Assembly (NCBI RefSeq): GCF_030272615.1
Contig: NC_081409.1
Location: forward strand, 871,714,379 to 871,778,378
DNA: 64,000 bases
DNA from: Cryptomeria japonica
Taxonomy: Eukaryota; Streptophyta; Pinopsida; Cupressales; Cupressaceae
Direction of reading: 5' to 3'
The notes under the pieces were generated by a model. The model worked only from the letters and a program-made list of their open reading frames with translations. It was not told the origin of the DNA and searched no databases. The position numbers and the translations under genes are program-made. Position 1 is the stretch's first letter; the number at the start of each line of letters is the position of its first letter. Of the stretch, positions 47,160 to 59,978 are shown one piece after another.

Positions 47160-50100
47160 ATACATGAAATGCAAGCAGTACCTTCTACAGACCACCAGTG
47201 TGTCAAATTTCCTTATGATGGACAGGAAATCTCCATATCAGCAGATCACAATCCATTTCAACATTGCAATACAATGGGGGCAGCCCAAGACAGTTTGGTT
47301 CCTTATAACAGATAAAAGCAACAGTCTTCGACACTTGACCCACCAAAAGCAAAATCCAACTCATTATGGGGAGATTTCGAACAGAAAATGCAAATCAAAG
47401 ACCAAGGCATGGGCAAATACTCTATGGAGCCTTTGTGTTTAACCAAATTGCCAACATCACCTAGATCACATGGTTTACCTACTCTATCAACACATCTGGC
47501 AACTCAGCCCATAACTAAATTTGATGGTACCTTCATGCAATTGGGGACTCTTGCACATGAATCAAAAGATAAAGATGTTCTTAACTGGTTATACAAAGAT
47601 GAAGAAGAAGCTAATAGAGCGGCCGCTCTAGACATTGTTCTACCAACGCACTTGTATGGAAAAGGCTACTTGATCATGAAACAAATGGGATATGGCGGTA
47701 AAGGACCTATTGGGAAACGCCAAGAAGGAGTCACTGAACCTATAGATCTTCCTTCACAACCTAGTAGAAATAAAGCAAGATTAGGTTCTAAATTCACTTT
47801 CCTATTAAAAAGGCCGCCACATACAAAGACAAAACCTCAATGGAAAGAAAAAAAGAAAAACAAAGAAGAATCATGGCAGGAAGCTCTCTTTGAATCAGCA
47901 GAAACAATCCATAAGGCAAGAGAACGTCAAGATCAGAAGATACATCAGGGAAAGCTTCTGAATCATAAGAAGGCCATATCTGCAGCAGTGGTTCATATTC
48001 ACACACCAATGGCTCAAGAACCAATCCTATCATCACAAGCACCCATCATTCCTCCCCGAGGAAGCACAATCTATGAACAAATCCAGAATGTAGAAGATGG
48101 ATCAGATACAGAATCAACACAGAATGTCAAAATAGTATCTATCATCAAGAATTTATTTTCGCCATACAACATACCTGTCTACAACACAGATAGAATTTGG
48201 GATGATGACTATGAGACAGATTCAAATGAATATGAATGGGGTACCTATTCAGATACTACTACAAATATCCCAGATGATACTGATTTCATATCCATTTTTC
48301 AAGAAGAACATAACGCAGAAGATAGACCTCTCGAATTTGGACCACAACATATCTATGATGTTCAGGAAAGCGAACAGAAATATTACGAACAAGTCTATGT
48401 AGAAGATGATACCATCAAAGACCTCGATAAAACCCTAAACTTCTTTAAAAATAAGACCCATCACGATGATAACTCTATTCTAACACTTACAACAGCTGAA
48501 CTTGACCCGCCCAATGGTTCCTTACCACTTGTCTTCCCTGATCTCATCGACTGGACTGAACCTGAGACTCATGATATCCCAATTTTTCTAAATGATGAAT
48601 CTATTATCCACTACCTATGTACCGTAAATCCCGAAACAGGCTCTGCCAGTGAACCACATAACGACGTTTGTTCTTCAGGGAGTGTCAAGTCTCTTAGTCG
48701 CAAAAATGAATCAAATAAAGAATCTAAGGCTGAAAACCAGTCAATGGCAGCAATGGATCCCAAAAAAGTAAAAATAAAGGACGTATCGGAAGGTGAAAAC
48801 CTTTTTAAGGCACCTAACGATGGGAGACTTGACACTCTTCCTAAGAACTTTCATGAGCGATCGCCCATATTGATTGAGCCCACTCAATCAATCAACATTG
48901 GTACTACAGAAGCAGCCAGAAACATTCACCTTGCAGAATCTCTGACAGAGGAGGAAAGATCGGCATTCATCATCTTCTTTAAAGGACAAAAAATTAACTT
49001 TGCCTGGTCATATGCTGATATGCTTGGAGTGGATCCATACCTCATCATGCATCACTTGTCCATCTCTGCGGGGGTCAAGCCAATCAAGCAGAAACTACGA
49101 AAGATGAATCCACAAATAGCACTCATGGTCAAAACGGAATTAAAGAAATTATTAGATGTCGGATTCATCCGACCTATTGACTATGCAGAATGGATTTCTA
49201 ACATTGTTCCAGTCTCAAAACCAGATGGTAGTATCAGAATATGCACCGACTTCAGAGATGTCAATAAAGCTTGCCCAAAGGATGACTTTCCTCTACCAAG
49301 TATTGATATAATTTTAGATCTCACAGCAGGCCATGCAATGCTCTCATTAATGGACAGTTTCTCAGGCTATAATCAAATCAAAATAGCTCCTGAAGATCAA
49401 GACAAAACAACATTCACCTGTCCTTGGGGAACATACTGTTGGAATGTAATGCCTTTTGGCTTAAAGAATGCCGGCGCCACTTACCAAAGAGCAATGACAA
49501 CCATATTCCATGATATGATGCACACATTTATGGAAGACTATGTGGATGATTTACTAGCCAAATCTTTCACCCGAGATGAACATCTTGGCATCCTAACAAA
49601 GATCTTTGATCGATTGCAGAAATTCAGAGTCCGACTCAATCCTAAGAAGTGTGTCTTCGGGGTGACATCAGGCAAGTTACTAGGTTACATCGTCTCCGCT
49701 AAAGGTATTGAAGTGGATCCAGCAAAGGTACAAGCCATCATAGATATGCCACCACCGAAAAATATCAGTCAACTTCGATCTCTCCAAGGGCGACTTCAAT
49801 CAATCAGGCGATTCATCGCTCAACTAGCAGATAAAAGTCTGCCATTTAACCACTTGCTACACAAAAATGTGCCATTCAAATGGGAGACTAAATGTGCAGA
49901 ATCCTTTTACCAAATCAAACAGTACCTGATGAATCCACCAGTTCTAGTACCACCAATTGCAGGAAAACCTCTTATATTGTATATATCAACGACAGATGTT
50001 TCACTGGGGGCATTATTGGCACAAGAAGATCAACAAGGAAAAGAACGCGCCATATATTACATCAGTAGAACATTGAATGGATATGAGCTCAATTATACAT

Positions 50101-51260
50101 TCATTGAAAAGGCTTTCCTAACAGTTGTTTTTGCATCTCAAAAGTTCCGACATTATATGCTAGCACACACTATCAAGCTAGTAGCCAAAATTGATCCTCT
50201 CAAATATTTACTCAGCAAGGCAGCTCTCACAGGCCAATTGGCTAAATGGGTTATGATTCTCAGTGAATTTGACATCCACTACATAGAAAGACGAGCCATC
50301 AAAGGACAAGCGATTGCAGATCAGTTGGCTGAAGCACCGCTACCAGGAAAACAAACCATGGACATTGAATTTCCAGACAGGGACGTTTTTGCTCTTTCCT
50401 CCAAACAATGGACCCTATACTTTGATGGATCCTATACCCAACATGGTTCAGGGGCCGGCATTCTATTCATCACCCCTGAAGGACACACCATGCCAAGATC
50501 ATACAGGCTTATGTTTCCATGTACAAATAATATGGCTGAATATGAAACATTGGTCATAGGCATCAAAATGGCTGTCGAATGGAAGATCACAAAATTAAAA
50601 GTCTATGGAGACTCACAATTGGTCATCAATCAAATCAACAACAACTATCAGACAAAGGATGATAAGCTACTACCCTACAAACGGATGGTGGATGATTTCA
50701 AACAGTATTTTGTGCACATCACTTTTGAACAAATACCAAGGTTAAATAACAAAGCAGCTGATGCAATGGCTACGATCGCTTCATTACTACAAATTCCAGA
50801 ACAACATAGTCGTTATGAGTTTCTGGTAGAGCAACTGTTCTCTCCCGCCTATGACCATTCTGAATCTCATGTTATATATGCCTTAACCGGTTCAGGTTCT
50901 CTGTTATATGGACCAATATACGACTACCTCAAGCATAATATATTACCCATTGACCAATCCCGCAACCAAAAACGTAACTTTATCCGACAAGCTGCCCGTT
51001 ACACCCTTACCGCTGATACCTTATATCGTCGAGGTCTAGATGGTACTCTTCTTCATTGTCTTGATCGTAATGATTCTGATTCAGCTTTACACGAGCTTCA
51101 CGAAGGTATTTGTGGTACACATTCGAGTGGCACTACTCTTGCTAAAAAGCTTCTACGCATGGGATACTACTGGCCTACCATGGAAAAAGACTCATATCAT
51201 TTCGCCAAGAAATGTCCTAAATGCCAAATCCATGGCAATCTGATACATGCACCAACATAG
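47160..51260 (+). pseudogene. E pol: G-patch-like segment, RT, two RNase H domains, integrase finger
   Basis: Same frame as gag. After a stop at 47313 it is open from 47388 to 51260 (1290 codons). Residues about 91-120 of that ORF show a G-patch-like pattern (GYLIMKQMGYGGKGPIG). RT about 565-745 contains FRDVNKACPKDDF, FSGYNQI and catalytic YVDD at 49539-49550. The connection RNase H (LYISTTDVSLGALL) is followed by a second RNase H (LYFDGSYTQHGSGAG, AEYE, YGDSQLV), the dual arrangement of the Tat lineage. An H2C2 integrase finger (HEGICGTHSSG ... CPKCQ) comes last. Ends at TAG 51258 after HAPT, in the middle of integrase. Confidence 0.93.
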
Positions 51261-52160
51261 GAACTACAACCATTTACCACCTCCTGGCCCTTTTGTCAGT
51301 GGGGATTGGATCTGGTAGGCAAAATACATCCTTCCTCTTCAAATGGACACAAGTTCATTATAACTGCCACATAATACTTTATCAAATGGATTGAAGCAGT
51401 TCCCATGACCACAGTGACTGGGAAACAAATTGCTTCTTTTATCTTAAATTATCTGATCTGCAGATATGGTATTCCAAGTTCAATTGTCACAGATAATGGA
51501 CGACCTTTCAAAAACCAAGATGTGTAGGAACTATGTGAAAAATTCAAAATCCAGCATCGATTTTCTACACCATACTATCCACAAGGAAATGGTCAGGCAG
51601 AAGCATCTAACAAAACGATCCTAAAAATCCTCAAGAAAATAGTGAATGATGCAGGCAAAGATTGGCATGTACAACTCAATCTAGCTCTTTGGGCCTATAG
51701 GACTAGCATCCGCACACCTACAGGGGCAACACCATATTCCTTGGTATATGGATCAGAGGCTATTTTACCCTTGGAGATAGAAATTCCATCTCTTAGAGTC
51801 TCTTTGAAAGGTTTGATTCCAGATGAAGAGTATTGAGTCAACCGACTGCAAGAATTGGAACTATTAGATGAAAGACGCCAACATGCTTATACTCATCTCA
51901 AAGCATATCAGCAACGCATGTGCCGGAGCTACAATCATAAGGTCATTCCTCGTAATTTCAAGGTTGGTGATCTAGTCTTAAAAGAAAATCCAAGAAACCA
52001 GCAAGATAGAGAAAAGAAAGGGAAATTTGAACCTAATTGGTTGGGTCCCTATGTCATCATTTCAGTCTATGGGTCAAGTGCTTATCAGCTAACAAATTCT
52101 GAAGGAGATGTGCTTGATGATCCAACTAATAGCATTCATCTAAAGAAGTACTATACTTAA
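51261..52160 (+). pseudogene. E integrase core and C-terminal domain
   Basis: Same frame as the upstream pol, with further stops at 51372 (relatives have Glu), 51525 and 51834 (relatives have Arg). The DDE core is readable: WGLDLVGKIHPSSSNG, VTDNGRPFKN and PYYPQGNGQAEASNK. The C-terminal part holds VGDLVLKENPRNQQ and ends LKKYYT followed by TAA at 52158, matching the F end LKRFYT. No chromodomain is evident, as expected for Tat. Four stops in total from 51258 onward and no frameshift. Confidence 0.9.
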
Positions 52161-52202
52161 GGTAGCCTAGTGCACGGCAAACGCCAAAAACAAACAAACG
52201 CC

Positions 52203-52235
<33 letters not shown>

Positions 52236-53716
52236 CAAAAAAAAGTCAAAATACAAAATACAATAAAAACAAATGGTGAAAACCTGGTAAATAGGCGCCT
52301 TTGTGAAAGCCCGGCTCCTTTCTCTATATCCATGCCATTTTATCCATCAACACGCTATCGGCCATCGCCCGACACTTAGCCTCTATCCATCCAAGATATA
52401 CTTAGCGTAGTCACTATCCTGAGTTATCTATCTGTATCTATTCTCTTATCGTACCACACCATGACTTGGAAATCACTGTACATAACCATATCCAGACACA
52501 CACTCACCTTAGCGCATTAAACTATTCACAAACTTGCAAACATTCAAAGACATTCCAACTATTGTAAAATCTCAAGACACAGGACATCCAACAAACACAA
52601 CTGCACTTCATTACAAACAACCAAAACACGAACAATACACAAGGAACTCAAGGATGGATGATTTTCTGAAATACTAAATGTTGCATTATCGCATTAAAGT
52701 CTTGATTATTTTACATTTTGAACTTTTTAAAATTGGAATCTTCTTATCAAAAGCTTCAAAGCCAGAGATCATGAGGAACTTCCAAAATTTTCTTAGTCTT
52801 CTGTCTAGGAGGCAATCACTTGTACTGTGTGAATATTTGCCTCGAGATGTGATCCATATCACTGAAGGCTTGATCCCATTTCACGCATTATAAATGATCT
52901 ACTCTTGTCTGTTTATGCAATACGCACTCAGGTCGTCTTGGTTCAAATATACCTTGGCGCTTGTGCTATCTTGCAAAATTAAAAATCATGTAAATTTTAC
53001 TCAGGTTATTATGGTTCAATTATACCATTATGCTCGTATAAATTTTCAACATTTCCAAAAAAATCAAGAAAAGCTCCATGATGATATTTACAAAGAAAGC
53101 AAATAAATGGTTATATCAGATGGCAAATACAGAATGAGAGATGATCCAAACACAATTAGTTGCATATCATTTTACAATTAGTTGCATAACATTTTACAAT
53201 TAGTTGCATCTCATTATTATCTCTTCTATCATTATTACATCATTACACATCATCTTACATAAAGCTGCATATTAACATCATACATCTCATTTTCAAGATA
53301 CATCTCATAACACACAAAAACATACATATATATCATACATTACATCATGTACATAAGCATTACATCATCATGTAAAAAGGAAGAAGCACACATAAAACAT
53401 ACATCCATAAACACATCACATCGGTCAAAAATGGTGCTCTATATATATATCTCTCAAAAAATGATCAACATCTACAGAATGTGTCAAAACTATGTCCGGT
53501 ACAAAGAATACACTGCTCAAAATACAATAGAGACCATGTCTCTCAAGTATGACTATCCCCTGATGGAGATGGTCTAGCCCCTGAGGAACCTGCTCCTGGA
53601 TCTCTAGGAGGATCCTGTCTGGCTCCTGAGACACTCGCACCTGGATCGGCAGGAGGGTCCTGTCCCGCTGGCCCTGTCACTCCACGGCTCTCCGATCGTG
53701 TCCCGATAGTTCGAGA
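52161..53716. other. E spacer between pol and antisense PMD gene
   Basis: Contains a 29-base A run (52203-52231), one isolated TTAGCGCATT-like motif near 52512, and an 'acatcatta'-rich stretch at 53150-53400. No domain recognised in the short ORFs. Confidence 0.55.
52203..52231. repeat. Poly(A) tract
   Basis: 29 consecutive A residues 43 bp after the pol stop. Probably a simple replication-slippage tract rather than a processed tail, because element sequence continues on both sides. Confidence 0.9.
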
Positions 53717-55486
53717 TCAACTCGATCTCGACTGCGCAAAGCTCTCTACACGCCGCTCTCTGGGAACCGCCTCCTCATAGTGCCGCCTGTAATATGCAGC
53801 CTCCTGCACACTCTGTGTCAGCTCTCTCAGGGTGTCTCTCAAGGGACCACCCGCCGCAGCTCTCTGTACGGTCGCCAAGGCCTCCTCTGCTCGCCCCCGC
53901 CGCTCCATCTCGGTATCTCTCTCAGTGATCAACCGAGAGATCTGCCTCTGATAAGTCAAAATCTGTGCCTGCAGCTGCTACACAGTGATCTGAAGAGTCC
54001 GAATCTGGGCGTCCTCTATGTGTCCCGGCACTCGAACCCGTAGCGGTACCTGTGCTGGCGCCACTCCCCCCACTCGGCCTGTCCTGGGTACGGGAGGTGG
54101 AAGAATATCTATCCTCCTCCTCTGCACTGGTCTCCCCACCTCCTCCTCTCCTCCTCCTACTGCCGCTAATACCTTTGTAACTTTGCCCTCTCTACCAGCC
54201 CCAATGGCCAATCCTCCCCTCCCTCTCTCAATCCGACCCTATCGTACCGCCCTCTGCACGCCTCTCCCTCTCCTCCTCCCTCCATCACCCCCATCATCCC
54301 CATCATCCCCCTCATCTCCCCCATCTCCCTCCTCTCCATCCGAATAAAAAACCGGTCTCATCTCCTCTAGATCTGAGATCCTAGCCACAGCCCGAGCAGC
54401 AAATAAATGAGCAAACTCGTCAGTCATACCAGCATCCTGTATCTCTGGGGCATAGTCCCAGATCTGCCCAGCCAAACCAGTAAACTCCTCAATCGCAACG
54501 GCACTGTCAATAGTCGGCCCCCAATCGGCCACATCCTGCTGCCGCCGTGCATATAGGCACGTCCCCTGGGGAATCCCCTGTTGTCTCTCGAACTGCCTCA
54601 AAACTCGGGTAACCAAAAATCGCTCAATGACGAATGGAGTCCTCCCGATCAGATACCTCATCATGAACACAAAAAGCATCTCCATACCATCCTCGGCCCA
54701 TACCTCGTAGCCTGTATACGGTCTCCAGGCGACCGTATCTATGTCATCAAAAACCCTCCTCCAGTGCTCTAGTTTGCCCAGCTTACGCTGGACAACTAGG
54801 CCTCTATAACCATATGCATAAGCTGCCCCCACGGGCCTATCCCTGTCTGCCAGTGGCCTCGCTGCTGGAATGTGCTCCCAGCACCATACCTATAAGAGTG
54901 TCACCCCTGCTGATAAACTGCTATAACCAAGGTATACTACCTCGTGCAGGCTCCTGTAAAGGTGGGCCAACATTGCTGACCCCCATGCAAATCTCCGCCC
55001 CTGTGTGACCATCTGCTCTAGCACTAGCCCCCATCCCACTGAAAATCCCTTTGACCTGCGATCAGGACAAAGGAATCCTCCAATAAATCCTGCCAATATA
55101 GATGGCAGTGGCGCATAATCAAGATCCAGGAACTCCTGCCACGGGATCTCATACCCGCAGACACTCTCATCATGAAAAATACGGCGCAGTGCCTCTGTGC
55201 CGCCCTCCTCTGTCTGCTCATAGGGCAGTATAGCTCCTACCACAGGAATACGCAGGATGCGATAGCAGTCCTCTGGTGTCACGGTCATCTCCCCAGTAGC
55301 AAAATGGAAGGTGTTCGTGTCACTATGCCACCTCTCTGCCAGTGCTGTCAAGAGTCCCCGGTTCACAGTGAACCGAGGCATATCCAAAAGTGAGGTCAAC
55401 CCACACCTCTCAATAATATCTAAGTCTGTCTGTGACAGACGTGGTATCAGTGTCCATGGTCTCGGGAATCTCTCCCTCGACTGCAC
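53717..55486 (-). pseudogene. Plant mobile domain (PMD) protein gene, antisense to E
   Basis: Minus-strand frame from ATG at 55486 through 53717 with in-frame stops at 54890 and 54239 and at least one more before 53959. PMD core residues 1-200: LIPRLSQTDLDIIERCGL, LLTALAERWHSDTNTFHF, GEMTVTPEDCYRILRIP, GGFLCPDRRSKGFSVGWG. After the 54890 stop the frame resumes with VWCWEHIPA, so TAG there interrupts the domain (F has a His codon nearby). A second segment (54832-54239) ends in Asp/Gly-rich repeats, then a Glu/Arg coiled-coil (53959-53717). Its position, downstream of pol and inverted, is the place where extra antisense ORFs have been described in Tat-type elements. Homologous to the F copy at 33347 but clearly diverged. 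Confidence 0.85.
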
Positions 55487-55600
55487 GATCCCTAATCGCT
55501 CCTATCAACAAACAAAACATATCCAATATCAGATTCCACATCAACAAAAAGATATCAAAATACAACTTACATCAAGTTCAAATTCCTATCATTTCATGTC

Positions 55601-55766
55601 AACTTGTAAAACAACTCAAGTTCTCAAAAACCATATCAAAACTTGTACAACAACTCAAGTACCACAATCACAAACTTGTAAAACAACTCAAGTTTCCCAC
55701 CCATATCAAAACTTGTAAAACAACTCAAGTTTCCAACCCATACCGGCTTGTAAAACAACTCAGGCT
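55601..55766. repeat. Five imperfect palindromes upstream of E PMD gene
   Basis: ACTTGTAAAACAACTCAAGT or a close variant at about 55602, 55641, 55673, 55711 and 55747 (spacing 32-39 bp). The ends ACTTG/CAAGT are complementary. Lies just outside the PMD start, where its promoter would be. Confidence 0.8.
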
Positions 55767-55965
55767 TTCATATGCATTTTGAACTTAAAACAGATAACAC
55801 ACATAAATCATGTTCTGATCCCCACAAATAGCTTGATATCTATACATAACTTGGAAACATTCACATCAAAACAAGTTATACAAATGCTCATATTGGATAC
55901 ATGCATCAAAAACACGACAGACACGCAAAAACACCACATTTTAGATCGACCACAACACATATTTT

Positions 55966-56734
55966 AGATGGAGGAGGAGATGGAGGTGGAGGAGGAGGAG
56001 GAGGAGGAGGTGGTGGAGGAGGTGGAGGAGGAGGAGGTGGGTTGGGGATGCCGAGGCAGCGGAGAGGGAGAGGTGGACTGCCTCTTCAGCTATCACAGGG
56101 ACCGTTGATGCAGGGAGGAGTGTAGCCGACTGGGAAGGGGGTGGAGAGAGAGATCCCGATGGATACAGGTGTAGGGGAGGGTGGTGCAGGGGAGGCAGCC
56201 ATGGACATGGGAGAGGGAGCTACTGGGGATCTACGGGATCATATGATAGGGTATTTGCAGACCTAGATAGAGAGATTAGAGGAGGAGATAGCAGCTACGG
56301 ATGTGCAGCTATTTGCACGTGAGTCAGAGCTGACGGTGGTGCTACGGGAGAGAGATACGGCAGTGGAGAGATTGGCAGAGCTGCAGGAGAGAGTGCGAAT
56401 TGGAGCACAGGGGCCTTCAGGGGAGGTGATGAGGGAGATGCGACGAGCTCGGGCGGAGATAGAGTACTGGCGAGGGTTATATGAGAAGGTTGTACCAGTT
56501 AGCCAGCGAGCTCTCAGCTATTCACAGATGCGGCAGGCCAGATCCGAGCGATCACAGAGGATGCAGAGCAGTGGGGGTGTGATGGGTCCTCTACGGCAGG
56601 AGAGATCAGGGGATGCAGGAGGGAGTGGGGGTTCGATGAGGCCTCCACAGAGAGATGGATCAGGTGGTGCAGGTACCAGTGGTGGAGTAGGTAGAGGTGG
56701 TGGTGGTACAGCATCTGGCCAGAGCGGCATTTGA
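55966..56734 (+). pseudogene. 3' half of F PMD gene, duplicated copy
   Basis: Lacks the PMD core. Keeps the GGA linker, the TAG at 56123-56125 (as at 34586), the coiled-coil (56303 onward) and the Ser/Gly tail ending at 56734. One extra TAG is seen near 56265, where R1 has TGG. Confidence 0.85.
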
Positions 56735-58516
56735 GAGAGCATTTTTGCATATATGTATTGTATCTTTGTCTATTTATGGACTGTATCTTGGATGGCTCTT
56801 GGTAGCCGATTTTTGTAGACTTCATTGTACTCTGATATATGAGAGGAGATATATATGAGGAGATCCCATATTTGTGATGATATGCATTTGATTATGTATG
56901 GATGTTTATGCATGATTATGAGTTATTGTTTAGATGTATATGTGTACATGGATGCATGTGATGAGATGTTTCTTTTATGCATGTTTTTATGATGAGTTTA
57001 TGATGTTGAGATACTAACATATGAAATGCAGGTTTATATATGTATGATTTTTTAATTTTTGATGTAATGCTTTATGCATGTAATGCCCTGATGATGATTT
57101 ATGCTTATGTTTCCTATTGCGATGTAATGATGAGATAACGTTAATGCAATGGTGGAATGAATGATGTTATGTATGAGTATGCATCTAGATTTGTTTAGAT
57201 GAATGTAATATGGATAAATAAAATGTAAAGTACAAATGTTTATATGATAATGCCTAAATGAAATGCATATGTAAAATGGATATGGCACAATGGTATGAAC
57301 CAATGATTTATAAACAAATGGACTTATGAATCTAAAATGTTTTAAATATGAGAGTGTGATGATACTATAACTAATATTTTTAATAACTGCACCTTAATGC
57401 AATTAAAAAGAGGATAATGAATGCGATGTGAAATGAATCCTAAAATGAGCATAATAAAATACTTTAATAACTGGATGAATGAATGTAATGTTTTAATTAT
57501 GAATGTATGCAATGATAAATGATAAGGGATAATGAAATGATAATGGATAATTGACATGATATGAATGTTTAGTAAAGGACTAAATATAGTCAAAGACAAT
57601 TTAATCCTACGAATAAAGCGACCTATTTATGATTAATGCAATGATGTAAAATGATTCATGAAAACGAATGTCAAGAAAACAAACTATAGTTAAAAAATGA
57701 CATGAATGTTTAATACAAGATATAACTAAATATTTAATGCAAGATGCAACTAAATGTTTAATCCAAGATGCAACTAAATGTGAGTATGATATGATTATGA
57801 GGAATGCAAGGTTTGTAAGACTTTGCGAGATGCATTGATGATGTATCAGAGTACTCGATCATGATTGTATCCAAGACTAGCTTTATTATTCATTTTTGCA
57901 TGTAAATCCTACATATGAATGAATGAATGGATGGGTGATATGCAACGGAATGCAAGATATAAATAGATGAGGTGAAATGACGATCCATAGTGCTCTATTT
58001 TCATCATTGAGCTTTAAAATGTTGGAAGAGAATACAAGCATCTTGACATAATGATTCAAGATGACCTGAGTATTTCTTTCATGGATTTTAATATAGCAAG
58101 TTAATACAAATGACTTGATATAAGGGTCAAGTCGACCAGAGTATTGCTTGTGGAATAGACAAGGATTATCTCCTTTCATGCATGACTTGGATCATCCTCC
58201 TTGATCTTAGGTTGATCAGATCCTGAGACAAGTGCATACCGTACTAAGAAAATAAAACCTTTATCCAAATTGGATGAGGAGGAACCAAAGAATGAGCATT
58301 GTACCGGTAAACAAACAATATATACATAAAGAATAAAAGAATATGGATCCTTGGTAATGGTTCATGTTCATATGGTCGAGGTATACACTGTAGTCAGCAA
58401 GCCATAGTGATCTATGACTGCATTTTGCATAAGATCATGTAGCTTGGTGAACTTCCCACGTAGACACCATTAGTACATGCCCCAGTACTTCATCGGAAGT
58501 AATGCACAAATGATAC
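56735..58516. other. AT-rich spacer, duplicated copy
   Basis: Copy of 35198-36979 with a few substitutions. Nothing coding recognised. Confidence 0.6.
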
Positions 58517-59978
58517 TGTAGACGTATAAAAATGACCATATTCCTAAATGAATATTTTATGTTCATTTCTCTATTTAATTAAATCCAATTTAATTAAATT
58601 ATTCACATTCTTCTATTTAATTAAGTAAATCACTTAATTAAATTCACTATACTCATTTAATGAATAAATCATTTTATTCAATTAAATCCCCCTAGCCACT
58701 TTTAATTAAATTCAAATTTAATTAAATAGTTATCCTAAATTGAATAAATCAAATTTATTTAATTCCAACCAAATTGAATGAAAATCAAATAATTCAATTA
58801 AATCCTATTATCCTCCCCATCCACTTGCAAAATCCCAAACCCCTTCTTAACCCCTTCTAGAATATTCTAACCAATTCTAATTAACCTAAACCCCCTCTAA
58901 ACTTTGTCACATCCCTAAGCAAAGGGAGGTCACTTCTCAAATAGCCCAAAGTCTTGGATAACCATTGAAGGTTTTCAACCTTCAACCACCAAAAACCCTA
59001 AAGTCTTTGAAAACCATTGAAGGCTTCCAACCTTCAACCACTTAATCCCCAAAATCTCCACTAACCATTAATGGTTATTTCAAACCCTCCCACATGGTTA
59101 AAACATTTGTTTTGACTCAACCTCTATCCAACCCAAGGGTCTCATCAGGTCATTAATGCTTTGACCATAATTATCTCTTAATCATTTGCACAAAGGTTTA
59201 TCTTTGGATTAGATCTTAATTCATTGGGTAAACCTAACTTAGACTTGACCCTTAGCCTTTAGATAACCATGAGGTCTCCTCAGGCCTTTAATGCCTCCAA
59301 CCTCTTCTTTCAACCCAATCTGGTGTGGACATTTGTCATCATTTCATTGGTGCCAATTGTGCACATGGATCCCCAACTTTCAAACTTGGCCCTTGATTAA
59401 GCCATTCAATCTTGACCATCCATTGCCCTGTTTGTGCTATAAATAGAGCTCTCATTCCTCCATTCTTAACAATCATCTTTCAAATTTGAAGCATCACACT
59501 TATGCTCAAATTGTTTCAAGCTTTCATTTTATATATGCTCTTCATTTAGCCTCTTTTAGATCAGAATTAATCATGAATATGCATGCTAGAGTACTTTATT
59601 TATCATTTTAGCTCAATCATAGACTAAATATAGTATGTTAGGATAGTATTCATACTAACCTTGTCATCTTATCATTTAGTTTGTTGCATTTCTAGCATCT
59701 CATCTAGCTTATAACACATCTCATACTAAGATCAGTTAAAATCTCTCTCGTTCTCATATTTGCCATCCCTAAGCCATTTTGCTCAGTAATCTGAGAGCAA
59801 AACATTGGTTTGAGGGACATTGTGAGATAGAGAACCATGGGACCCTCCTTGGGAAGCTGAGTAACGCATCGTTACTCCATAGCTTGCATCAAGAAGTCCT
59901 GTGTGTGTGTGTGTGTGGATTGGTATTTTATGTATTTTTCACATTTTAAATTCTAACAACCCATTTTTCCCACATACA
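58517..59978 (+). mobile_element. Solo LTR of the E family, duplicated copy
   Basis: 1462 bp, same ends and the same GATAC flanks (58512-58516 and 59979-59983) as 36980-38441. The solo LTR therefore predates the duplication. TATA box at 59448. Confidence 0.92.

Larger units (their letters stand above)
41307..55965 (+). mobile_element. Ty3/gypsy Tat-type retrotransposon E, both ends truncated
   Basis: Plus-strand element: last 100 bp of 5' LTR, PBS, 3-kb leader with phased repeats, small ORF, gag-protease, RT, two RNase H domains, integrase, spacer, antisense PMD gene. No 3' LTR and no target duplication. Both ends meet element F sequence (R1 on the left, R2 on the right). Its LTR family is the one that left the solo LTRs at 36980 and 58517. 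Confidence 0.9.

Noticed and set aside
52203-52231. Poly(A) tail of a processed retrocopy
   Set aside because: E sequence continues on both sides and no target duplication flanks it.
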